A DNA stretch of 7,530 bases from Aquimarina sp. (GTDB taxonomy: Bacteria > Bacteroidota > Bacteroidia > Flavobacteriales > Flavobacteriaceae). Location: contig WTKB01000006.1 in NCBI GenBank assembly GCA_011524575.1, positions 1-7,530 of the forward strand. The letters run 5' to 3'. The notes under the pieces are model-generated. The model searched no databases and was not told where the DNA came from. It was given only the letters and a program-made list of their open reading frames with translations. A program made the translations under genes and the position numbers. Below are positions 5,592-7,530 of the stretch, one piece after another (the stretch's first letter is position 1; each line of letters starts with the position of its first letter).

Positions 5592-6611
5592 ATGCAAATC
5601 CCTAAACGAAATTTTAAAGATAATTTATTACTAGTTTTAAAAGGTTTAGCTATGGGAGCAGCAAATAAAGTTCCTGGAGTATCAGGTGGTGTGGTGGCTT
5701 TTGTTACAGGGTTTTATGAGGAATTTATTTATTCCCTTCAAAGATTTGATAAAAACTCTTTAAAGCTTTTAAAAGGCTTACATTTTAAAAAGTTTTGGAG
5801 CTATGTAAATGGTAATTTTTTAGGTTTACTTATTTTGGGAATGCTTATTAGTTATTTTAGTGTTTCAAAAATATTAGATTATTTTTTAAAGTTATTTGAG
5901 ACTCATGTTTGGGGTTTGTTTTTTGGAATGATTTTAGGTTCTGTTTTTTCCATTTTTACTTCTTTAAAAAAATGGAGTTTACAATCCTCACTTTATTTAG
6001 TAATAGGTATTATTGTTGGAGGAATGATCAGTTTTATGGAGCCTGCTTCTCAAAATGATCATTTATTATTTGTGTTTATTTGTGGCGTAATTGGTGTTTC
6101 AGGGATGACATTACCAGGTTTGTCGGGTTCCTTTATTTTAATAATATTAGGGAATTATGTGTTATTACTTGTAGATTCGGTTAATGCTTTATCTGCTACT
6201 ATTTATCAGGTGTTAAATAATGACTTTTCTTTTTTTAATAATCCAGAACAAATTCATTTATTAATTATATTATTAGTTTTTACGATAGGGTCATTAGTAG
6301 GCTTAATATTTTTATCTCATGTATTAGGTTTTATAATTAAACGGTATAAGGATCAAACCTATGCTTTGATTATAGGTTTTATTTTAGGCTCATTAGGTGT
6401 GGTTTGGCCCTGGAAAGAAAGGATTTATAAAATAGATGAAATTGGTGATTTTATTTTAGATACAAACGGTAGTAAGATACTGTCTCAGTTTAATAGGTAT
6501 TTACCACAAATAAATATGCAAAGTATAATTACTATTATTTTGATTTTACTAGGATTAATTACAGTAGTATATTTGGATAAAATTGCTAAAAAATCAAACA
6601 AGATTTTATGA
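5592..6611 (+). CDS. DUF368 family membrane protein, PopT-like (diverged copy 2)
   Basis: This 339-residue inner-membrane protein is a paralogue of the preceding one and shares its full layout: the N-terminal signature GLAMGAANKVPGVSGG (18-33), the second-half motif TLPGLSGSFILIILG (173-187), Ser-His (242-243), GFILGSL (262-268), WPWK (272-275) and a final hydrophobic segment (about 310-327) ending in DKIAKK. It differs where copy 1 has AADVVPG: here it reads AANKVPG, replacing the acidic residue by Asn25 and adding Lys26 next to the re-entrant motif. It is also longer, with an extra loop at about 196-221 (NALSATIYQ to the NNPEQ region). Overall identity to copy 1 looks low outside the motifs, so the duplication is old. 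ATG 5592 starts 7 bp after copy 1 ends, and its stop overlaps aroE by 4 bp, indicating one transcript. Undecaprenyl-phosphate transport is likely by family, but the altered motif leaves room for another lipid or a regulatory partner role. Confidence 0.86.
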   Translation: MQIPKRNFKDNLLLVLKGLAMGAANKVPGVSGGVVAFVTGFYEEFIYSLQRFDKNSLKLLKGLHFKKFWSYVNGNFLGLLILGMLISYFSVSKILDYFLKLFETHVWGLFFGMILGSVFSIFTSLKKWSLQSSLYLVIGIIVGGMISFMEPASQNDHLLFVFICGVIGVSGMTLPGLSGSFILIILGNYVLLLVDSVNALSATIYQVLNNDFSFFNNPEQIHLLIILLVFTIGSLVGLIFLSHVLGFIIKRYKDQTYALIIGFILGSLGVVWPWKERIYKIDEIGDFILDTNGSKILSQFNRYLPQINMQSIITIILILLGLITVVYLDKIAKKSNKIL

Positions 6612-7339
6612 AAACATTTGGCTTACTAGGTAAAGATATTGATTATTCATTTTCAAGGGGTTATTTTAATGACTTCTTTAAAAAAGAAGCAATTGATGCT
6701 GTTTATAAAAACTTTGATTTACAAGATATTAATGAGTTAAAATCAGTTTTTAAAAATGAAAAACTAAGTGGTATGAATGTTACCATTCCTTACAAAGAAG
6801 CTATTTTTCCTTTTTTAGATAAGTTATCTCCTGAAGCAAAGGCTATTGGTGCAGTAAATGTTGTTAAGTTTGAAGATGATGGTACTATTACTGGTTATAA
6901 TAGTGATTATTATGGTTTCAAAAACTCATTATTACCTTTGTTAAAAAAAATGCCTAAAAAGGGCTTGATTTTAGGTACAGGTGGAGCTAGTAAAGCAATT
7001 CGACACACTTTTGAAAGTTTAGATATTGAGTATACTTTTGTTTCTAGATCAAAAAAAGAGGGCCAGTTAACTTATCAAGAATTAACTAAAGAGATTATAG
7101 AAGAGAATTTGTTAATTGTTAATTCAACTCCTTTGGGAACATTTCCAAAAATTGAGGACTGTCCAGATATACCTTATGAATTTCTCACTAAAGAGCACAT
7201 GCTTTTTGATTTAGTTTATAACCCTGAAAAAACTACTTTTTTACAAAAAGGAGAGGAGCAAGGTGCTAGTATTTTAAATGGTGCTAGAATGTTGGTGTTA
7301 CAAGCTGAAAAATCTTGGGATATTTGGAATGAAAAATAA
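6608..7339 (+). CDS. aroE: Shikimate dehydrogenase (AroE)
   Basis: The 243-residue cytosolic enzyme reduces 3-dehydroshikimate to shikimate with NADPH, on the route to chorismate and aromatic amino acids. Shikimate-binding Ser14 and Ser16 sit in DYSFSR; the catalytic lysine is Lys63 in NVTIPYKE (57-64); GAVN (81-84) and GYNSD (96-100) supply the conserved Asn84, Asn98 and catalytic Asp100. The glycine-rich cofactor loop is GTGGASKA (123-130), with SRSKK (146-150) where NADP-specific members carry basic residues. NSTPLGT (172-178), Tyr204 in YNPEKT and Gln232 in NGARMLVLQA complete the active site. It is shorter than E. coli AroE (272 residues), with trimmed loops rather than lost motifs. The ATG at 6608 overlaps the stop of the second DUF368 gene (ATGA), so translation is probably coupled. 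All catalytic residues are present and it should be active. Confidence 0.95.
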   Translation: MKTFGLLGKDIDYSFSRGYFNDFFKKEAIDAVYKNFDLQDINELKSVFKNEKLSGMNVTIPYKEAIFPFLDKLSPEAKAIGAVNVVKFEDDGTITGYNSDYYGFKNSLLPLLKKMPKKGLILGTGGASKAIRHTFESLDIEYTFVSRSKKEGQLTYQELTKEIIEENLLIVNSTPLGTFPKIEDCPDIPYEFLTKEHMLFDLVYNPEKTTFLQKGEEQGASILNGARMLVLQAEKSWDIWNEK

Positions 7340-7393
7340 TTAGATGTGTTGAATCAATAAGATTTTTTAATCCTAGATTTTTATAATATAAGC

Positions 7394-7405
7394 ATTTTGC
7401 AAAAT
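7394..7405. repeat. Perfect 12-bp palindrome after aroE
   Basis: ATTTTGCAAAAT (7394-7405) is a perfect palindrome 54 bp after the aroE stop, flanked by AAGC (7390-7393) and GCTT (7414-7417). It could be a regulator's half-site pair or part of a weak transcript-end structure. A palindrome of this length made mostly of A and T is not rare by chance. Confidence 0.2.
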
Positions 7406-7468
7406 ACATTTTAGCTTTTCACTACTTATGTTACAGATCAGGTAGATAGTATAATTAGGTTTTCATAG

Positions 7469-7490
7469 TAAACTTTAGTAAGTTTATTTT
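7469..7490 (+). terminator. Weak hairpin with short T-run, possible terminator
   Basis: TAAACTT (7469-7475) and AAGTTTA (7480-7486) form a perfect 7-bp stem with a TAGT loop, followed directly by TTTT. The order resembles an intrinsic terminator for the operon ending in aroE, but the stem has one G-C pair only and lies 130 bp beyond the stop, so stability would be low. Confidence 0.25.
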
Positions 7491-7518
7491 AAGTGTGTTT
7501 TATATTTAAAATTAAATC

Positions 7519-7526
7519 TAGCTTTG
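7519..7526 (+). promoter_or_regulatory. Candidate -7 promoter element for a gene beyond the window
   Basis: TAGCTTTG (7519-7526) matches TAnnTTTG at every fixed position, four bases from the right edge. GTG at 7495-7497 stands at a plausible -33 distance but is only two of three bases right. It lies just after the weak terminator hairpin, as expected for the start of the next transcription unit. The gene it would serve is outside the window. Confidence 0.3.
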
Positions 7527-7530
7527 GTGT

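Noticed and set aside
5405..6416. Identical 12 bases TGGCCCTGGAAA in both DUF368 genes, exactly 1000 bp apart
   Set aside because: They encode the conserved WPWK motif, in which the Trp codons are fixed, so only the CCC and AAA choices are free. The round spacing is coincidence.
7340..7530. Search for a tRNA, small RNA or small gene after aroE
   Set aside because: No cloverleaf arms, no T-loop-like GTTC motif and only very short ATG frames were found; the stretch looks like spacer with weak regulatory signals.

Overview
The window looks like chromosomal core DNA from a member of the Bacteroidetes, most likely the family Flavobacteriaceae. The reasons are the very low GC content (about 30% by eye), Lys/Asn/Ile/Phe-rich proteins, no purine-rich Shine-Dalgarno sequences, and copies of the Bacteroidetes-type -7 promoter element TAnnTTTG upstream of genes. 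The gene families also fit: a stand-alone OstA-like protein, a class III aminotransferase with a TTG start, a solenoid TPR protein, two different DUF368 membrane proteins and a short shikimate dehydrogenase. From memory, not checked here, this order recurs in flavobacterial genomes. Nothing suggests a mobile element, phage, CRISPR array or RNA gene.

Layout: 1-243 is mostly non-coding and may hold the last 31 codons of an upstream gene (2-97). A perfect TAnnTTTG element lies at 220-227. The OstA-like gene (244-1932, TTG start) overlaps the aminotransferase gene (1929-3107, TTG start) by 4 bp. A 110-bp gap with an imperfect inverted repeat separates this pair from the TPR gene (3218-4612). Then come two tandem DUF368 (PopT-like) genes (4655-5584 and 5592-6611) and aroE (6608-7339), packed with a 7-bp gap and a 4-bp ATGA overlap. 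The last 191 bp are non-coding, with a weak hairpin and another perfect TAnnTTTG element at the right edge.

Functionally, the two ends of the group concern the cell envelope. The OstA-like protein belongs to the periplasmic LPS-transport fold family. DUF368 proteins were recently assigned as translocases that return undecaprenyl phosphate, the lipid carrier for peptidoglycan and O-antigen, across the inner membrane. The TPR protein is probably a cytoplasmic protein-protein interaction scaffold. The aminotransferase and AroE are soluble metabolic enzymes; AroE makes shikimate for aromatic amino acids. Whether these genes form one pathway or are simply co-transcribed housekeeping genes cannot be decided from sequence. 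I see no clearly new system. The most rewarding points are the two diverged PopT-like paralogues side by side, the aminotransferase lacking the family's usual substrate-binding arginine, and the large barrel-less OstA-like protein.
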